NCBI GenBank assembly: GCA_026398535.1
Contig: JAPLSQ010000084.1
Location: forward strand, 16,131 to 80,130
Length of the DNA stretch: 64,000 bases
Reading direction: 5' to 3'
Source of the DNA: Candidatus Sumerlaeota bacterium
Lineage (GTDB): Bacteria > Sumerlaeota > Sumerlaeia > Sumerlaeales > Sumerlaeaceae
In this document: in pieces, positions 1 to 8,847 of the stretch
Layout of the letters: every line of letters begins with the position of its first letter
Numbering within the stretch: the first letter of the stretch is position 1
Notes under the pieces: generated by a model
Databases searched by the model: none
Seen by the model: the letters and a program-made list of their open reading frames with translations, nothing else
Told to the model about the DNA's origin: nothing
Position numbers and translations under genes: made by a program

Positions 1-893
1 TAATTTTCGGCTTCGAGCACAACCTGATTGCCGCTGAAGGTGAGGAACACGGACAGGCTCTTGATATCGCTGATGGTGATGGCGCGGCGGATGGCCGCCG
101 ACATGGCGGCGTGAGGGAACTTCAGCCGGCGGGCGAATTCTTTGGGCACGACGGCGTTGTAATTGGGATATTTTCCCTCGATGAGATTAGTAATGTAAAA
201 GACGTTGTCGAAGCGGAAGCCGATTTGTTTTTCGTCAACAATGACGGACACGACACCCTTGTCGCCAAGCGAATGCATCAGCAGATCGAGCATCTTGTGG
301 GGCACGATGACATTGATATCCTCACTGATCAATTCAGTCTGAGCGGTGGTGCGCGCAAAAGCCATGATCTTGCCATCAGTGGCTACGGCCGACAGGCTTC
401 CCGCGCGCGCCTCGAACAGCGCGCCGAGTAGCGTCCTGCGGGGGTCGCGCAAGGGAACGGAGAAAATGATCTTGCTGATGAGCGTTTTCAAGTCGCGCTG
501 GGCGACATCGAATGTCAGAGTCGCATTGATTTCGGGAAAAGCGGGGAAATCACGCGCCGGAAGTGTCGCAAGGTCGCAACGAATGCCCTTGGACAAAATT
601 CTTGCGCCCTTTTCCCTGACTTCCAGCACAACATCCTGGTCTTCGGGCAATTCTTTGACCAGGTCATGGAAGGTTTTGGCGGGCACAGTCGTGACGACAT
701 CTTCGTCAACGACCGCTGGCACTTCGATGCGCGCGCGCGTTTCATAATCGGTGGCCATCAGACTGACCATCGATTCGCTTTCGCTCTTGATCAAAGCGTT
801 GTACAGTATTGGCAGTGTGCAGGCGGGATTGATGATATCCTGCGCGATGGCCGCCGCCGGCAGAAGGTCGGCCTTTTTGAATTTAATGCGCAT
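1..893 (-). CDS. dnaN: DNA polymerase III beta subunit (sliding clamp), C-terminus beyond window
   Basis: This is the processivity clamp that encircles DNA and tethers DNA polymerase III. The reading frame starts at the ATG at 893 (MRIKFKKADLLPAA) behind an AAAGGAGC Shine-Dalgarno near 903-909 and runs off the left edge after about 297 codons. Beta clamps are usually 365-380 residues, so the third domain is cut. Clamp-like features include the opening LPAAAIAQDIINPACTLPIL, the stretch LMATDYETRARIEV, the central ATDGKIMAFART, and RRAITISDIKS near the edge. It lies 253 bp downstream of rplQ on the same strand, which is not its common position beside dnaA. Identification rests on the derived translation and the family's domain-1/domain-2 pattern. 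Confidence 0.9.
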   Translation of the reverse strand, partial: MRIKFKKADLLPAAAIAQDIINPACTLPILYNALIKSESESMVSLMATDYETRARIEVPAVVDEDVVTTVPAKTFHDLVKELPEDQDVVLEVREKGARILSKGIRCDLATLPARDFPAFPEINATLTFDVAQRDLKTLISKIIFSVPLRDPRRTLLGALFEARAGSLSAVATDGKIMAFARTTAQTELISEDINVIVPHKMLDLLMHSLGDKGVVSVIVDEKQIGFRFDNVFYITNLIEGKYPNYNAVVPKEFARRLKFPHAAMSAAIRRAITISDIKSLSVFLTFSGNQVVLEAEN

Positions 894-1146
894 ATAGCGC
901 GTGCTCCTTTAGTCTTATACAAGCATCCCTGTTGCGGCGCGAGATTCGCAACTGATTCGGATTGAGAAACCTGTCTGGAAAATAATTTGCGACAAGTCCG
1001 CTCGAACACAAGAAATATTTTGGATTTTTAATCTTAATCGGGCGCACACTGTCTGGCTTGCGGCTTCGCTGGAAAACTATCCGGCATCTGATGCGCGAAT
1101 CGCAAGTTTTGATGATGGCGCCGCCGCGCAACAGAGGATGATTGCC

Positions 1147-1590
1147 TTATGCGGTTGTCTTGCCGGCTTTGACGCCGCCGACCTTATGGGTTTTGGGTTC
1201 CTTGGGAACGCGGTCGATGAGTTCGATGAAAGCCATGGGCGCGCCATCGCCCATGCGCGGGGCTGTCTTGACAACGCGCGTGAAACCGCCGTTCCGGGCG
1301 GTATAACGCGGAGCGATGTCGGTGAACAGGCGCTTGACCGCCTCTTTGTTGTTCAAGCGGGCGAAAGCCAGCCGCCGCTTGGCCAGTCCGGCGCCGGCAT
1401 CGTCCCTGGCCGCCAAGCCGTCCTTGGCGATGGTGATCAGGCGCTCCACAAACTGGCGGAGTTGCTTGGCCTTTGGCTCGGTGGTGCGGATGATCTCGTG
1501 CTCGATGAGAGCCGCCGCAAGGTTGCGCATGAGCGCGGTGCGGTGTTCGGTGGTGCGGTTCAGCCGCGAACGATGACGACGATGGCGCAT
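1147..1590 (-). CDS. rplQ: 50S ribosomal protein L17
   Basis: This protein binds 23S rRNA in the large subunit. The 147 residues begin with the diagnostic [20 protein letters not shown], followed by the L17 motif [20 protein letters not shown]. The length is slightly above the usual 115-130 because of a C-terminal tail rich in K and G ([15 protein letters not shown]). It lies directly downstream of rpoA, the standard end of the alpha operon, with an AAGGAAA ribosome-binding site before the ATG. No canonical hairpin terminator is visible in the 250 bp between it and dnaN. Confidence 0.97.
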   Translation of the reverse strand: MRHRRHRSRLNRTTEHRTALMRNLAAALIEHEIIRTTEPKAKQLRQFVERLITIAKDGLAARDDAGAGLAKRRLAFARLNNKEAVKRLFTDIAPRYTARNGGFTRVVKTAPRMGDGAPMAFIELIDRVPKEPKTHKVGGVKAGKTTA

Positions 1591-1637
1591 GATAGTGTTT
1601 CCTTGTCCTGTCTAACCCTTAGTAATGCTGTGCCGGC

Positions 1638-2675
1638 CTACTTGTCAGAGTTCGAGGCCGCCGGCAGGCCGGTTTCCTTGTCGATGGTCATGCCGAAGCG
1701 CAACCCCATATCCTTGAGGATGTTCTTAATCTCGGTGAGCGACTTGCGGCCGAAGTTACGGTACTTGAGCATCTCGCTCTCGGTCTTCTGGATAAGATCG
1801 CGGATGGTCTTGATGCCCGCGGCTTCAAGACAGTTATAGGAGCGGACGCTGAGTTCGAGTTCCTCGATCGACTTTTCGAGCTTTTCCTCGAGTGAGGCGG
1901 TGGCGGATGCCGCCTGTTGCTCCTCTTCCTGTGCGGCCAACTCGGCCGCCCGGTCCTTCATTGAGATAAAAATGTTGAGGTGGTCGCGCAATACCTTGGC
2001 GGCATAACTGATGGCTTCCTCGGGTTTGACGGTGCCGTCGGTGTAGGCTTCGATGATCAGGCGGTCGTAATCCGTGCGTTGCTGAACGCGGGCCGCCTCG
2101 ACCGAGAATATCACATTGGTGATGGGCGTGAAAACGGCATCAACAAAAATGGTGCCGAAGGGCATGGGCGTGGCGCATTGTTCCTTGAGCTGGGGCGCGC
2201 TAACGTAGCCGCGGCCCAACTGCGCGCAGCATTCCATCTGAAGCGACGCGCCCGCCGCCAGAGTGGCAATATGCTGATCGGGATTTAGAATTTCCATGGC
2301 GCCATTAGTTTCAAAATCGGCGGCCGTGACGACGCGTATTTCTTTTGCGGGCGCCTTGACATCCAGCCGGATCATCGTTTCACCGGTGCGCATGCCGGCA
2401 AACTTGATGTTCAGGCTCTTTAAGTTGAGAATGATGTCGAGGATGTCTTCCTTGACGCCGTCGATGGTGTCAAACTCGTGGGTTTTGCCCGCGATTCTGA
2501 CCCATGTGATCGCGGCGCCTTGGATGGAACTGAGCAGAATGCGCCGCAGGGAATTGCCGATCGTCGTGCCAAAGCCCCGCTCGAAGGGTTCCGCGATGAA
2601 TCTGCCGTAAGACGAGGTGAGCGTTTCCTTGTCCGGGACAAGCTCACGTGGCATTTTGAGAGGTTTGAAGTCCAT
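1638..2675 (-). CDS. rpoA: DNA-directed RNA polymerase subunit alpha
   Basis: The 345-residue alpha subunit of RNA polymerase dimerises to nucleate core assembly and contacts upstream promoter DNA and activators. The N-terminal domain shows the hallmarks FERGFGTTIGNSLRRILLSS and GVKEDILDIILNLK. The C-terminal domain carries ELSVRSYNCLEAAGIKTI and the helix-hairpin-helix-like segment FGRKSLTEIKNIL. An acidic/alanine-rich linker (AAQEEEQQAASATASLEE) joins the two. The start ATG at 2675 has an AGGAGA Shine-Dalgarno 7 nt upstream. It sits between rpsD and rplQ as in most bacteria. Confidence 0.98.
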   Translation of the reverse strand: MDFKPLKMPRELVPDKETLTSSYGRFIAEPFERGFGTTIGNSLRRILLSSIQGAAITWVRIAGKTHEFDTIDGVKEDILDIILNLKSLNIKFAGMRTGETMIRLDVKAPAKEIRVVTAADFETNGAMEILNPDQHIATLAAGASLQMECCAQLGRGYVSAPQLKEQCATPMPFGTIFVDAVFTPITNVIFSVEAARVQQRTDYDRLIIEAYTDGTVKPEEAISYAAKVLRDHLNIFISMKDRAAELAAQEEEQQAASATASLEEKLEKSIEELELSVRSYNCLEAAGIKTIRDLIQKTESEMLKYRNFGRKSLTEIKNILKDMGLRFGMTIDKETGLPAASNSDK

Positions 2676-2696
2676 TCAGTGTCTCCTGACCTTTGC

Positions 2697-3323
2697 TTAC
2701 TTCGAGTAAAGTTCGACGATGAGCTGTTCTTTCACTGAGACGGGGATGTCCTCGCGCGAGGGAACGCTGAGAATCCTGCCCGTGAATGTATCGGGGTTCC
2801 ATTCGAGCCATTGCAGGCGCCCGCGGCTGTTCGTTTCCTCAAGGCATGCCAGAATCTGCTTATTGGCGCGTGCGCTTTCATGGAGCATGATATCCTGGCC
2901 CGGGCGGGCAAGGAACGAGGGGATATTGACGCGCCGCCCGTTGACCATGATGTGGCCGTGGCGGACAATCTGGCGCGCCTGGCAACGCGAGGCGCCGATG
3001 CCAAGACGATAGACCAGGTTGTCAAGCCGGCGTTCCAGCAATTGCAACAGGACGGTGCCCGTGACGCCGCGGTAGCGGTCGGCCAGCGCGAAATAACGGC
3101 GGAACTGGCGCTCGAGTACGCCATAGATGCGCTTGGCTTTCTGCTTTTCGCGCAACTGCTGGCCGTAAGTGGAAAGTTTGGTGCGGGCCTGGCCATGCTG
3201 GCCGGGGGCATAATTTCTGCGGTCAATGGCGCACTTGCCTGTCGCGCAACGCGCGCCCTTGAGAAAGAGCTTTTCGCCTTCTCGCCGACAGAGCCGGCAT
3301 TTTGCGTCGTGATAACGTCCCAC
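2697..3323 (-). CDS. rpsD: 30S ribosomal protein S4
   Basis: S4 is a primary 16S rRNA-binding protein of the small subunit. The chosen GTG start at 3323 gives 208 residues beginning MGRYHDAKCRLCRREGEKLF, the normal S4 N-terminus. The frame is open further upstream, but that stretch does not resemble S4, and an AAAGGAGG Shine-Dalgarno lies 13 nt before the GTG. Four cysteines (KCRLC and ARCATGKC) mark the zinc-binding form of S4. The S4 RNA-binding domain is at about residues 95-160 (RLDNLVYRLG, RQIVRHGHIMVNGRRVNIPS). It precedes rpoA as expected but is separated from rpsK by an extra small gene. Confidence 0.96.
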   Translation of the reverse strand: MGRYHDAKCRLCRREGEKLFLKGARCATGKCAIDRRNYAPGQHGQARTKLSTYGQQLREKQKAKRIYGVLERQFRRYFALADRYRGVTGTVLLQLLERRLDNLVYRLGIGASRCQARQIVRHGHIMVNGRRVNIPSFLARPGQDIMLHESARANKQILACLEETNSRGRLQWLEWNPDTFTGRILSVPSREDIPVSVKEQLIVELYSK

Positions 3324-3518
3324 GATTAAGTGGCTTCCTCCTTTTAATGTTCGCCCGCGCATGCCGTGAAGCATGCACCGACGATTGCTGCCTTCGACTG
3401 GCATGGACGGGAAGTCCGTCAGTCATCGGCACATCAGCGGTTTACGGCGCGGCGCCCGGCGGTCTGATCGAAACCGTCTGGCGCTCTTTTTTCAAAGGAA
3501 CGCCTTCATCCCGCGTTG

Positions 3519-3761
3519 CTACTCCAGCGGCGGGTGATGCTGCTTCCGCCACAGGTAAATAATTCCGGAACCCAGCACTGCCGCCGTCAACACGATCAGG
3601 GCAACATCGCCCGGTTCCGCGACCCCCTTGCGCAACGGACCCGCGAGGAGCAATCCGATGGCCAGAAGGCTTAAGATGACCCGGTTGCGCGTGCCCAGAG
3701 AGTGGCGTCTGAACGACAAAACACTCACCACTGCCACGATGACAACCAAGCCAAAAATCAT
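3519..3761 (-). CDS. Small predicted membrane protein inserted in the ribosomal operon
   Basis: The reading frame encodes about 80 residues from the ATG at 3761. It is open upstream to an ATG at 3830 (103 residues), but that extension looks non-coding. Three hydrophobic segments are visible: MIFGLVVIVAVVSVLSF, VILSLLAIGLLLAGPL and VALIVLTAAVLGSGIIYLW, separated by basic loops (RRHSLGTRNR, PLRKG). I do not recognise a family. It lies between rpsK and rpsD on their strand, where no gene is normally found, with AT-richer flanks at 3740-3900. No clear Shine-Dalgarno precedes either start. Whether it is expressed is unproven; the periodic hydrophobic pattern favours a real inner-membrane protein. 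Confidence 0.5.
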   Translation of the reverse strand: MIFGLVVIVAVVSVLSFRRHSLGTRNRVILSLLAIGLLLAGPLRKGVAEPGDVALIVLTAAVLGSGIIYLWRKQHHPPLE

Positions 3762-3920
3762 TAATACTTTAAAATCAGTCAAATCTTCACCATCGCCCCA
3801 AAGAGGGAACTTTGGCGCACATTCACACATACACGACCAGTCTTTTGCTTGCCCATGGTCATGTCATCTTAAGTTTATAATTTTGATACACGGAGATTCA
3901 TTGGCGCGGCGCGCCAGCAC

Positions 3921-4334
3921 TCAGACGCGCCGGCGTTTGGGCGGACGGCATCCGTTGTGAGGAATGGGCGTCACGTCCTTGATCAGCGAAATTTCGAGTC
4001 CGACGGCCTGCAGGCTTCGGATGGCGGCTTCGCGTCCGCTGCCCGGTCCCTTGACAAACACCTTGACGGACTTCAGGCCGTGGTCCATGGCCTTGCGCGC
4101 GCATTGTTCAGCGGCAAGCTGGGCCGCAAATGGCGTACTCTTTCGCGATCCCTTGAAACCGGCCGTGCCGCTCGATGCCCATGAGATCGTATTTCCGCGG
4201 TCATCGCTGATATTGATGATCGTGTTGTTGAACGTGGCATATAGATGCACCACGCCTGACGCAATGTTCTTGCGAACCTTTTTTTTGACTTTGGCGGCCG
4301 CGGCGGCGCCCTTCGTTGATTTTTTTTCTGCCAT
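3921..4334 (-). CDS. rpsK: 30S ribosomal protein S11
   Basis: S11 lies on the small-subunit platform and helps select the correct tRNA in the P site. The 137 residues open with a lysine/alanine-rich leader ([20 protein letters not shown]) and then the conserved core: [39 protein letters not shown] and [15 protein letters not shown]. The tail is the typical [18 protein letters not shown]. It starts 6 nt downstream of the rpsM stop codon, indicating translational coupling in the infA-rplQ operon. Confidence 0.98.
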   Translation of the reverse strand: MAEKKSTKGAAAAAKVKKKVRKNIASGVVHLYATFNNTIINISDDRGNTISWASSGTAGFKGSRKSTPFAAQLAAEQCARKAMDHGLKSVKVFVKGPGSGREAAIRSLQAVGLEISLIKDVTPIPHNGCRPPKRRRV

Positions 4335-4340
4335 GCCTGG

Positions 4341-4718
4341 TTACTTGGTTTCCTTCTTTTTGATGCCGACGGTCTTGCGCGGCCCTTTGCGGGTGCGTGC
4401 GTTGGTGCGGGTGCGCTGGCCGCGCGCGGGCAATCCCTTGCGATGGCGCAGTCCGCGGTGGCAGCCGATGTCCATCAGCCGTTTGATATTCTGGCTGACC
4501 TCGCGCCGCACGTCGCCCTCAACCTTGACATCATTGATTATGATGGCGTTGATGCGTCCTACTTCGCCCTCTTCCAGATCGCGCACGCGTTTGTCCGGAT
4601 TGATGTTCGCGCGCGACAGAATCCGGCGCGATGTCGTCAATCCAATGCCGTAAATGTAAGTAAGTCCAATCTCAACCCGCTTGTCGCGCGGCAGATCAAC
4701 TCCTGCGATACGTGCCAT
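4341..4718 (-). CDS. rpsM: 30S ribosomal protein S13
   Basis: S13 is located at the head of the 30S subunit and contacts the P-site tRNA and the 50S bridge. The 125 residues show the complete signature: [53 protein letters not shown] and a C-terminal [14 protein letters not shown]. It begins 3 nt after the rpmJ stop codon and ends 6 nt before rpsK, so rpmJ, rpsM and rpsK are probably read from one transcript by coupled translation. Confidence 0.98.
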   Translation of the reverse strand: MARIAGVDLPRDKRVEIGLTYIYGIGLTTSRRILSRANINPDKRVRDLEEGEVGRINAIIINDVKVEGDVRREVSQNIKRLMDIGCHRGLRHRKGLPARGQRTRTNARTRKGPRKTVGIKKKETK

Positions 4719-4721
4719 AGA

Positions 4722-4835
4722 TCACCCCTGACGCTGCTTGTGTTTGGGATTGGCGCAGATCACGCGCAGAACACCCTTGCGCTTGATCACCTTGCACTTG
4801 TTGCAAATCGGTTTTATCGAGGCTCGAACCTTCAT
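4722..4835 (-). CDS. rpmJ: 50S ribosomal protein L36
   Basis: This very short gene encodes 37 residues: [20 protein letters not shown] followed by [18 protein letters not shown]36 is the smallest 50S protein. The three cysteines and one histidine (CNKC, C, H) form the zinc ribbon of the zinc-dependent L36 type. It sits between infA and rpsM, the classic location, with an AGGAAC Shine-Dalgarno in the infA-rpmJ gap. The stop codon at 4722-4724 lies 3 nt before the rpsM ATG. Confidence 0.95.
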   Translation of the reverse strand: MKVRASIKPICNKCKVIKRKGVLRVICANPKHKQRQG

Positions 4836-4842
4836 GTTCCTT

Positions 4843-5148
4843 TCACTTGAACCTGTAAGTGATGCGCCCACGACTGAGATCGTAGGGCGAAAGCTCAACC
4901 ATGACTTTGTCGCCAGGCAGAATGCGGATAAAATTCATGCGCATCTTGCCGGAAATATGCGCAAGGACAACCAGCCCGTTCTGCAACTCGACGCGGAACA
5001 TGCAGTTGGGCAGAGGCTCGACCACTGTGCCTTCCAGTTCGATGCCCTTGTCCTGACTGCTCTGTCGCGCCGGCCGTTGCGTGCCGGTCAATTTCCCTTT
5101 TGCTATTGTCCGTTTTGTCGGCAAAGTCCTGTCAGACCGCGTTTGCAT
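4843..5148 (-). CDS. infA: Translation initiation factor IF-1, with N-terminal extension
   Basis: IF-1 occupies the ribosomal A site during initiation. The OB-fold core is unmistakable: [40 protein letters not shown] and [19 protein letters not shown]-1 is normally about 72 residues, whereas the ATG at 5148 gives 101, with a basic 30-residue N-terminal extension ([20 protein letters not shown]). No ATG lies close to the core start. A TTG at about 5094 ([10 protein letters not shown]) could give a nearly standard length, so the start is uncertain. The gene heads the rpmJ-rpsM-rpsK-rpsD-rpoA-rplQ operon. Confidence 0.9.
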   Translation of the reverse strand: MQTRSDRTLPTKRTIAKGKLTGTQRPARQSSQDKGIELEGTVVEPLPNCMFRVELQNGLVVLAHISGKMRMNFIRILPGDKVMVELSPYDLSRGRITYRFK

Positions 5149-5505
5149 ACACAAAGGCGGGCTTTTTCATTCAGAGAGCCGACGAAGTTTGGATATTTTC
5201 AAGCTTGGACTTGTGGCGGGGCGCGCTGAACGGGCATGATTGTCGCATTCGCACGGCCCCGCCCAAATCCGGCCGAGAACATCAACGACCATAAAAACCC
5301 ACGCTGATTCCCCCAAAGGCGGGAGCGCTATAATAACAGCCTTTCTTTCAGGGATAGCAACACAATCATTTCCATTGCCGCTTTTCCGCGAACCGACAAG
5401 CACCCTTCAGGCTCGGTTTTCTGATTTACTTGGATGATTCACCAATGGATTGTTCGGATTATTGATATATTGTCATGGCAGACATCGCATCACGGAGGCG
5501 CAATC
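5149..5505. other. Divergent intergenic region between infA and the 5.5-kb operon
   Basis: About 350 bp separate the divergently transcribed infA operon and the plus-strand efflux operon, so both promoters should be here. A perfect TATAAT occurs on the plus strand at 5329-5334, but no good -35 box lies 16-18 nt upstream. The segment 5270-5480 is AT-richer than the coding sequence around it. An ACGGAGG Shine-Dalgarno precedes the ATG at 5506. I see no RNA gene or convincing small protein here. Confidence 0.4.
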
Positions 5506-6678
5506 ATGTTTGAGCAGCATATGGCCCTGTTAGTGACATTTCTTGCATTCAACCTGATGTTTGCCGCGCATTGCCGCGCGCAAACAACCACCACTCCGCA
5601 AACCGCTCCGGCCAGGGTCTCGATTGAAGGCCGGCTTGTCAACGAGCAAGGCCAGCCGGTCACAAGCGTCAGTATTTATACCCGGAGGACTCAGGGAGGC
5701 GCGCGCGGTTTTTATGGCGGCCGCATGGCCGGCTCCGGCGGCGCGTTCATCATTCCCAATCTTCCTGCCGGAGAGGCTGAGTTGAGTGTGTATGCCAATG
5801 GCTATGTGCCGCTGATCCGGAAAATGACAGCTCCCGCCAGCAGTGTGACACTGACGCTGTTGACGCAAGGAGCGGTAATCGAGGGGCGCGTTGTCGCGCG
5901 CGGAACGGGCGAACCGGTGGAGGGCGCGGTCATCAAGATCATGGGAATCACTGAGCCCCCCTCTTACCTGGGCGCCAGGATGCCGACGGTCAATACCATT
6001 TTATGGCACAAACCACCCCCTTCGCTCAAGGATGGCACGTTTGCGGTCGAGCACCTGCTGCCGGGAAAATACCAGCTTTCCGCGCGGACGGATCATCTGC
6101 GGCCTTACACGCCTCGAGCGGGGGCGATAGTGACATCTGAATCACTGGAACGCGATTTCATCACACTGGGTGAAAAGGAAACCACGTCGGGCATTGAGCT
6201 TGTCGTCTTTCCCGGCTACACCTTGTCGGGCGTCATCACCGAGCGCGGCACCACTCATCCGCTCGAGGGAGTGACCGTTTCCATGTCGAGCGGCATTGCC
6301 GGAAACGAGATGACCACGGTGACGGATTCAGCCGGGAATTATCGGCTTGATGGTGTTCCGTGCCTGGGGGGTGCGGTTCTCTCCTACTGGAAAAAGGGGT
6401 ATGTAGCGGATGTGGCGGACACATTTCTTTTCCCCCCGGGTTCGGCTCCTGATCCCGGGGCCGACTCCATCATCAAACAGGTTGGTCTGCTCCCCATTTC
6501 GGCAGGGACTTCTAAGGCAAGCACGGACCCTCAGGAACGCATTATTCAGCATCAACAGCGCATCAACGAGATCACCCAGGAACAGAAGGAGAACAAGCGA
6601 AAGGAGCAGCAGCGCGCCAGAGACGTCATCCGGGAAAACAAGAATGCCCGGCCGGGATCTGAGCCTGCTGGAAAATAG
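5506..6678 (+). CDS. Secreted protein with three carboxypeptidase-regulatory-like (beta-sandwich) repeats
   Basis: The ATG at 5506 has a GGAGG Shine-Dalgarno 8-9 nt upstream and gives 390 residues. An N-terminal signal peptide (LLVTFLAFNLMFAAHCRAQ) predicts export. Three beta-sandwich units of the CarboxypepD_reg/CnaB type follow: SIEGRLVNEQGQPV...NLPAGEAELSVYANGY, then GAVIEGRVVARGTGEPVEGA...LLPGKYQLSA, then YTLSGVITERGTTHPLEGVT...DSAGNYRLDGVP. The C-terminus is a charged coiled coil (QQRINEITQEQKENKRKEQQ). Such domains usually mediate surface adhesion or substrate presentation; no catalytic domain is visible. The HlyD/ABC genes follow within about 25 nt, suggesting one operon. Confidence 0.8.
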   Translation: MFEQHMALLVTFLAFNLMFAAHCRAQTTTTPQTAPARVSIEGRLVNEQGQPVTSVSIYTRRTQGGARGFYGGRMAGSGGAFIIPNLPAGEAELSVYANGYVPLIRKMTAPASSVTLTLLTQGAVIEGRVVARGTGEPVEGAVIKIMGITEPPSYLGARMPTVNTILWHKPPPSLKDGTFAVEHLLPGKYQLSARTDHLRPYTPRAGAIVTSESLERDFITLGEKETTSGIELVVFPGYTLSGVITERGTTHPLEGVTVSMSSGIAGNEMTTVTDSAGNYRLDGVPCLGGAVLSYWKKGYVADVADTFLFPPGSAPDPGADSIIKQVGLLPISAGTSKASTDPQERIIQHQQRINEITQEQKENKRKEQQRARDVIRENKNARPGSEPAGK

Positions 6679-6700
6679 TCTGGCATTGAGGATGCGTTGG

Positions 6701-7885
6701 ATGGCTGACTTTCGGCAAGACATGCCTAATGATTGGATTTGGATTAGACGAATGCGCCCAGGCCTTAAATTAACAGTTCTCTTCATCGTTGCCGCATCAT
6801 TTTTCGGCGGATGCGCGCGCAATGGCAAAGAGCTTGTTGTGAGCGGGCGTATAGAGGTGGACAAGGTGCGGGTCGGGTCGAAGATTGGCGGGCGCGTCTG
6901 GAAGGTTCATTATGACGAGGGCGATGCCGTGAAGTCGGGTGAACCCGTCGTGCAGCTTGAGGACAGGGAACTCAAGGCTCAGCTTGACGAGGCAAGCGCG
7001 TCGCTTGCCCAGGCGCAGTCACAGCTTGACCTGTTGCTTGTGGGTTCGCGCAGGGAGGACATTGACCGTGCCGAGGCGCTTGTCAGGGCGCAGCGCGCCC
7101 AGTTGCAATTGAGCCGCAAGGGATTCCGTGACGAGGAGATCCGCCAGGCTGAGGCACAGCTTGTCTCGGCGAAAAGCGAGCTTGATCTGGCAAAGAAGGA
7201 ACTCGACAGCGCGGAGATGCTCCGCAAGTCAGGGACAATCGAGCAGCGCGAGTACGACAAGAAGCGCAACGCTTACGAGACGGCCCGCGCGCAGGCCGAT
7301 GTGGCCACGCAGAAAGAGGCGCTTTATAAAAGCGGCTCGCGTCCGGAGGAAATCGCGATGTCCGAGGCCAGGCTGGCCCAGGCTCAAGCCGAACTGGAAC
7401 GGCTGAAGAACGGCGCCCGTCCCGAAGAGATTGCCGCCCAGCGCGCCGCTGTCGAGGCCGCCGCCGCAAATCTCGCGCGCATTGATTCACAGCTTGCCGA
7501 GACACGCATCCTGGCGCCCATGGACTCGACAGTGGAAACCCTTGACCTCAAGCCTGGCGATCTTGTCAAGGCGGGCGAAACGGTCTCTGTGCTCAACCTG
7601 CGCAACAGCCCCTGGGTGCGATGTTACGTGCCCGAAAACCGGCTTGGCCTGGTGCGCACCGGAATGGATGTGGATGTCACGGTCGACTCGTTTCCCGGCA
7701 AGCGGTTCAAGGCCAGGGTTCGCCGCGTCAATTCCGAGGCTGAATTCACGCCGCGCAATGTTCAGACAACGGAAAAACGTTCGGAACTGGTTTTTGAAAT
7801 GAAGGCTGATGTGCTTCAGGACGGCGGACAGTTGCGGGCTGGGATGTATGCGGATGTGCATGTGCCCATCGGGACTGTGAAATGA
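6701..7885 (+). CDS. HlyD-family periplasmic adaptor lipoprotein of an ABC efflux system
   Basis: A membrane-fusion protein that would link an inner-membrane ABC pump to an outer-membrane channel, similar in layout to YbhG. The ATG at 6701 has GAGG 9 nt upstream; the ATG at 6752 (MRPGLKLTVLF) is an alternative giving a shorter signal sequence. A lipobox (ASFFGGC) predicts a lipid-anchored protein. The biotinyl-lipoyl-like half-motif GGRVWKVHYDEGDAVKSGEP is followed by a long coiled-coil hairpin with four recurring turns (GSRREDI, GFRDEEI, GSRPEEI, GARPEEI). The second half-motif (RILAPMDSTVETLDLKPGDL) and a beta-barrel complete it. The stop overlaps the start of the ATPase gene by 4 nt (ATGA). 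Confidence 0.9.
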   Translation: MADFRQDMPNDWIWIRRMRPGLKLTVLFIVAASFFGGCARNGKELVVSGRIEVDKVRVGSKIGGRVWKVHYDEGDAVKSGEPVVQLEDRELKAQLDEASASLAQAQSQLDLLLVGSRREDIDRAEALVRAQRAQLQLSRKGFRDEEIRQAEAQLVSAKSELDLAKKELDSAEMLRKSGTIEQREYDKKRNAYETARAQADVATQKEALYKSGSRPEEIAMSEARLAQAQAELERLKNGARPEEIAAQRAAVEAAAANLARIDSQLAETRILAPMDSTVETLDLKPGDLVKAGETVSVLNLRNSPWVRCYVPENRLGLVRTGMDVDVTVDSFPGKRFKARVRRVNSEAEFTPRNVQTTEKRSELVFEMKADVLQDGGQLRAGMYADVHVPIGTVK

Positions 7886-8847
7886 GCGCCGCCGCTGATT
7901 CGGCGATCGTTGTTGAGGGATTGACGCGTAAATTCGGCGCGTTCACGGCCGTTGACAATGTCAGCTTTGAAATCGGGCGCGGCGATATTTTCGGATTTCT
8001 TGGCCCCAACGGATCGGGCAAATCCACGGTGATCCGCATGCTGTGCGGATTGCTGAGACCGACAACCGGCACGGCGCTGCTCGACGGCATTGATGTGCGC
8101 CGCGATCCCGAATCCATCAAGCAGCGCATCGGCTACACATCCCAGAAATTCAGCCTGTATGAAGACCTGACCGTCGATGAAAACGTGATGTTTTTCGGCA
8201 GGATTTACGGACTGAAAAACAGGCGGCTTAAAGAACGGCGCGACGCGGTGATCGGCCTTGTGGGCATCGGGGATTATGCCGGTCGTCTGGCGGGACAGCT
8301 TTCGGGCGGCTGGAAGCAGCGGCTGGCGGTGGCTTGCGCGCTGTTGCACGAGCCCAACATCATCTTTCTGGACGAGCCGACGGCTGGCATCGATCCTGTC
8401 GCGCGCCGCGATTTGTGGGACCTGCTTTTCAAGCTGTCGAGTGCCGGAACGACGCTTTTCGTCACGACGCATTACATGGACGAGGCGGAACGCTGCACGG
8501 ATGTGGGCTATATCTATTTATCGAAACTCATCGTGTGCGGTCAGCCCAAGACGCTCAAGGCGCTGCCGGAAGTCACGCCTGGCGGCCATCGCCGTCTGGA
8601 GGTCGAGTGCGAGGAATCGCGGCAGGCACTGGAGCGTTTGCGCGGGGTGGACGGGATCGCCGACGCCACGCTTTTCGGGCAGAACATACACCTGCTCGCG
8701 CGGGACGACATCACGGAAGCGGACATACGCGGGGAACTTGAGCGGGGCGGCATTGGGGCGCGAGAGATCCGCCAGATTGAGCCCTCCCTCGAGGATGTGT
8801 TCGTCATGCTGACGCGCCGCCATGCCGGCACGCCGCGGAAAAGGTGA
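7882..8847 (+). CDS. ABC transporter ATP-binding protein (efflux type, YbhF-like)
   Basis: The 321-residue nucleotide-binding subunit powers the permease encoded next. Walker A GPNGSGKST is at about residues 40-48, the Q-loop at YTSQKFSLYEDLTV, the ABC signature LSGGWKQR at about 139 and Walker B IIFLDEPTAGID at about 160, with H-loop TTHYMDEAERC. All catalytic residues are present. It contains a single NBD, unlike E. coli YbhF with two. The C-terminal 90 residues (VECEESRQALERLRGVDGI and onwards) resemble the regulatory extension of CcmA-type exporters. Start and stop overlap or abut the neighbouring genes, so HlyD, ATPase and permease are probably co-translated. Confidence 0.93.
   Translation: MSAAADSAIVVEGLTRKFGAFTAVDNVSFEIGRGDIFGFLGPNGSGKSTVIRMLCGLLRPTTGTALLDGIDVRRDPESIKQRIGYTSQKFSLYEDLTVDENVMFFGRIYGLKNRRLKERRDAVIGLVGIGDYAGRLAGQLSGGWKQRLAVACALLHEPNIIFLDEPTAGIDPVARRDLWDLLFKLSSAGTTLFVTTHYMDEAERCTDVGYIYLSKLIVCGQPKTLKALPEVTPGGHRRLEVECEESRQALERLRGVDGIADATLFGQNIHLLARDDITEADIRGELERGGIGAREIRQIEPSLEDVFVMLTRRHAGTPRKR

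Noticed and set aside
5329..5334. Perfect TATAAT on the plus strand
   Set aside because: No credible -35 element 16-18 nt upstream, so it is not listed as a promoter.
5167..5403. 78-codon frame upstream of infA
   Set aside because: Starts at GTG without a Shine-Dalgarno and has no recognisable pattern.
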